Source: Actinomycetota bacterium
GTDB lineage: Bacteria > Actinomycetota > Acidimicrobiia > Acidimicrobiales > CADCSY01
Assembly (NCBI GenBank): GCA_019348335.1
Contig: JAHWJR010000067.1
Span: forward strand, 1-9,027
DNA: 9,027 nucleotides
Direction: 5' to 3'
Each line of letters begins with the position of its first letter. Within the stretch, counting starts at the first letter, position 1. The position numbers and the translations under genes are program-made. The notes below the pieces were generated by a model. It had not been told where the DNA came from. It saw nothing but the letters and a program-made list of their open reading frames with translations, and made no database searches. Positions 5,713 through 9,027 of this stretch are shown piece by piece.

Positions 5713-6908
5713 CCCCGCGCGCCTCCCGCAGTTGCGCCGGCGGCAGCCACCCGGCGAGCCCGCCCGTACGGCTTTCCCGGCGGGACCCTGGACCGGGACA
5801 TCGCCATGGCCGCCTCCCGCGGTCTGATGTCGCCTGCCCGAGCGCGCCCCATGACCTCGTGGACGAGCTCGCCCAGGACGGCGGCGGTGGCGGACAGCAC
5901 CTGGCCGGCGTCGGGGCACAGCGGCGGCCCGAACAACGCATCCATCGACGCCGACCCGCCGGACCCGGCGACGAAGTCGGGGACGACCTCGACGCCGCGC
6001 CGGTACAACAGCTCCTCGACCGACGGCCTCAGCCCCAGGTTCGCACCCACGGCGACCGCCGTGGCCGGCAGTGCCCGGGCCTGGGTGAGGGTGACCGCGT
6101 CCCTGACCGCAGCCAGCACCAGCACGTCGACCGGTGCTTGCAGCACCGCCTCGCGGGCCTCGGTCCTGGCTCTCCCTGCAGCCGCTTCGGCGAGGGCCGC
6201 ACCTGGTGGCGAGCCGAGCAGGGCGCGCACGTCGATCCCGTCGTCGGACGTCACCGACGCGTGCTCGTCGGAGACGGCGGCGATCGTGACTCCCGCTTCG
6301 GCCAGGGCCAGCGCCGCCCCCCTGCCGAGGTTCCCGAAGCCCTGGATGGCCGCCACCAGAGGCCGATTCGCCGACTGCTGCCGGCAGGCGGCGATGGCGG
6401 CATGGGCGAGGGCGTGCCCGGCCCGCCGCTGCCCGACGGTGAGCCCGTTGACGTCGACGTCGAGCACCGCCAGCCGCCGGCGGAACTCGGGCTCGTCCAG
6501 CTCCTGGGCCCGCGCCACGGCGCCCTTGACCGAGACCATGCCCTCCTCCCGGGCGAGCCCCTCGAGCTCCTCCCACGTCGTCCCCCGGTCGGGCCCTGCC
6601 GAGTACCGCTCCAGCAGGTGGGGACGCAAGAAGCGCAGGAACCGACGGAGCGCCTCGCGCTTCCCCGGCGCGTGCGGGTCGTAGTCGATGCCCGCCTTGG
6701 CGCCGTCCACGGCCAGGCCGAGCAGGCGCTGCTTGAGCGCCATCGCCTCGGCAAGGGCGACGATGGTGCCCTCGTTCAGTCCGGGGACCACCCGGCAGCC
6801 GCCCGCTGCCAGCCGGTGGCCGTGTCCGGCGATGGCGAGGAAGCCGTGGAACCCCTCGACCGGATCGACGTAGCGGATGAGGCGATCGGTCCGGGCATGG
6901 TCCTGCAT
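5709..6908 (-). CDS. Divergent Glu/Leu/Phe/Val dehydrogenase-like protein
   Basis: This is 399 residues from ATG at 6908, chosen because AAGGAG lies six bases upstream; the frame is open further back, but without support. The N-terminal domain has GGCRVVPGL (36-44), LK59QRLLGL, and VDGAKAGIDYDP (67-78), whose K71 aligns with the catalytic lysine of glutamate dehydrogenase. GPDRGTTWEEL (105-115) provides the expected Asp107. The NAD(P) domain begins at VAAIQGFGNLGRG (185-197), and VVPDFVAGSGGSASM (308-322) matches the conserved VPD-x-x-x-N-x-GG region. Family members oxidatively deaminate an amino acid to a 2-oxoacid with NAD(P). Oddities: the TGKP and S-x-x-R-x-x-ATG region is replaced by VNGLTVGQRRAGHAL (153-167), and the usual N in the VPD-x-x-x-N motif is not in place (G315). 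Substrate specificity is therefore open. It is followed by the MPN-like gene in an ATGA overlap, while the upstream zinc dehydrogenase is 118 bp away. Confidence 0.87.
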   Translation of the reverse strand: MQDHARTDRLIRYVDPVEGFHGFLAIAGHGHRLAAGGCRVVPGLNEGTIVALAEAMALKQRLLGLAVDGAKAGIDYDPHAPGKREALRRFLRFLRPHLLERYSAGPDRGTTWEELEGLAREEGMVSVKGAVARAQELDEPEFRRRLAVLDVDVNGLTVGQRRAGHALAHAAIAACRQQSANRPLVAAIQGFGNLGRGAALALAEAGVTIAAVSDEHASVTSDDGIDVRALLGSPPGAALAEAAAGRARTEAREAVLQAPVDVLVLAAVRDAVTLTQARALPATAVAVGANLGLRPSVEELLYRRGVEVVPDFVAGSGGSASMDALFGPPLCPDAGQVLSATAAVLGELVHEVMGRARAGDIRPREAAMAMSRSRVPPGKPYGRARRVAAAGATAGGARG

Positions 6909-7026
6909 CGATCGCTCCTTCGCTCCTCGCCGCGTTGGTCGCAGAGACGGTCTCGGTCGACATGCGACGGGCCCGATGGTGTTCTTCTCAGTTAGCGCCC
7001 CGGGGAGCGTATCGCCAGACGGTGCG
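6909..7026 (-). promoter_or_regulatory. 118-bp gap upstream of the Glu/Leu dehydrogenase-like gene
   Basis: This is the only sizeable gap inside the right-hand minus-strand block. It contains the dehydrogenase ribosome site AAGGAG at 6915-6920 and small palindromes: GAGACGGTCTC at 6944-6954, CGGGCCCG near 6968-6975, and CCCCGGGG near 6998-7005. None has a loop or T-run typical of a terminator, and I see no convincing -35/-10 pair. It may hold a separate promoter for the dehydrogenase/MPN-like pair, or simply be an operon spacer. Confidence 0.35.
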
Positions 7027-8202
<1,176 letters not shown>

Positions 8203-8253
8203 GTCCCTCGTCTCTCTCGTCGAACCCGGTCGTGATGGCCTCGTTGGTGGCGG

Positions 8254-9027
8254 TCAGGCAAGCGGTTGGGCCTCGCGCTGGTGGAGCTGGCGCTGTGTGC
8301 GCGTCCCGTCGGGCGAGCCGTCGGAGCGGACGACGTCTCCTGTCTCGACCACCTGCTTGAACCGCCGGAGGTCGTCCTTGATCTGCTGGATGGGGTCCTC
8401 TCCGAAGAGGCGGGCGGCGGCGGCGCCCGCCGCCCCCAGCGGCGCCTGGTACTCCAGGTCCACCCGGACCTCCGTCGCCCCTCCCCCCGGAGCCGGCGCC
8501 AGGCGCACCGTGCCCGAGTTGGGCACCTCGGCGCCGTCGAGCGACCGCCAGGCAACGAGGCTGCCCGGCACGTCCTCCACCACCTCGGCGTCCCATTCCA
8601 CCGTGGCGCCCGCCGGAGCCCGGGCGACCCAGTGGGAGCGGACGTCGCCCTGGCCGTGGACGGACTCCAGGTGCGCCATGAACCGGGGCAGGTTCTCGAC
8701 GTCCCGCCAGAAGCGGTACACCTCGTCGGGAGGGCGGTTCACGGTGATGGCGCTCTGAGCCCGCACCGCCCCGCCGCCCGTCGTCGGATCGGCGGATCTG
8801 CTGGTCTTGGCGCTGGCGATCACATCGAGCACCGTGACGCCGGCGACGGCCGCCATCGCCGCTGCAACCCGGGCGCGAACGTTTCCTCTCGCCCGGAGGG
8901 CGACCCCGAGCACGGCCAGGTCCAGGGCGTCCCCCGCCACCCGTGCGAACAGGAAGCCGGCGGGCCGGGGCCGGTCGAGGATCCCCGGCGCGCCGGCGAG
9001 CTCGCGGACCCCCATGGCCCGCATGAC
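8254..9027 (-). CDS. SRPBCC (cyclase/dehydrase-like) protein with N-terminal membrane segments, N-terminus cut by window edge
   Basis: The frame is open at the right edge; at least 257 residues are inside. An ATG exists at 9024, but the first residues (MRAMGVRELAG...) already look like the middle of the conserved N-terminal part, so the true start probably lies beyond the window. Two hydrophobic stretches follow (about 20-42, FLFARVAGDALDLAVLGVAL, and about 50-70, VAAAMAAVAGVTVLDVI), likely membrane helices. A Gly/Ser/Thr-rich linker leads to a single SRPBCC/START-like ligand-binding domain (about 86-225) beginning VRAQSAITVNRPPDEVYRFW, with typical NLPRFMAHLESV and GGGATEVRVDLEYQAP segments. 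The C-terminal 30 residues are polar and probably disordered. Such proteins bind hydrophobic ligands; no catalytic residue can be named. It lies directly upstream of the zinc dehydrogenase, suggesting one operon. Confidence 0.83.
   Translation of the reverse strand, partial: VMRAMGVRELAGAPGILDRPRPAGFLFARVAGDALDLAVLGVALRARGNVRARVAAAMAAVAGVTVLDVIASAKTSRSADPTTGGGAVRAQSAITVNRPPDEVYRFWRDVENLPRFMAHLESVHGQGDVRSHWVARAPAGATVEWDAEVVEDVPGSLVAWRSLDGAEVPNSGTVRLAPAPGGGATEVRVDLEYQAPLGAAGAAAARLFGEDPIQQIKDDLRRFKQVVETGDVVRSDGSPDGTRTQRQLHQREAQPLA

Noticed and set aside
6944..6954. GAGACGGTCTC palindrome as a terminator or operator
   Set aside because: Five-base arms with a one-base centre cannot form a useful hairpin, and short palindromes are common in such sequence.
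5713..6963. In-frame upstream extension of the MPN-like gene giving a 609-residue protein
   Set aside because: The added part is Arg/Gly/Pro-rich and overlaps the dehydrogenase in another frame; ATG at 5712 has GGGAGG upstream and the family-like N-terminus.
5320..6995. Long plus-strand open frames (454 and 378 residues) opposite the MPN-like and dehydrogenase genes
   Set aside because: Their composition is typical of GC-rich antisense shadows, with no recognisable domain, while the minus strand carries clear motifs and ribosome sites.

Overview
This is a gene-dense, very GC-rich window with strong G/C bias at third codon positions, many GTG starts and several genes joined by overlapping stop/start codons. 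Together with the protein flavour, this suggests a high-GC actinomycete (Actinomycetota). An Acidimicrobiia-like or similar soil/aquatic lineage is possible, but the sequence does not fix the class. I see no rRNA, tRNA, CRISPR array, insertion sequence or phage gene.

Layout. Left block, minus strand (1-2998): a tightly coupled three-gene operon read right to left. It encodes a fumarate-lyase superfamily enzyme (adenylosuccinate lyase / 3-carboxymuconate cycloisomerase type), a small class II aldolase and a class 2-type O-methyltransferase that runs off the left edge. The joints are a GTGA overlap and an ATGGGTGA overlap. Middle block, plus strand (3122-5121): an MFS exporter and a class I SAM methyltransferase, also joined by a GTGA overlap. 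It is divergent from the left operon across a 123-bp shared control region.

Right block, minus strand (5134-9027): a membrane-anchored SRPBCC protein (cut by the right edge), a formaldehyde-dehydrogenase-type zinc alcohol dehydrogenase, a divergent Glu/Leu/Phe/Val dehydrogenase-like protein, and an MPN/JAB-like protein joined to it by an ATGA overlap. The middle and right blocks converge on a strong GC-rich hairpin at 5122-5151, which holds the last gene's stop codon in its loop.

How the genes may work together. The lyase, aldolase and O-methyltransferase look like successive steps on one small molecule. The divergent MFS and methyltransferase could export or further modify it. This pathway is inference, and no substrate can be read from the sequence. 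The right block looks like a separate redox/stress unit (SRPBCC plus zinc dehydrogenase) followed by an unusual dehydrogenase/MPN-like pair. Neither member of that pair has the full set of canonical active-site residues. The two most unusual things here are the lyase-aldolase-methyltransferase cassette with its divergent exporter arm, and the dehydrogenase/MPN-like pair.
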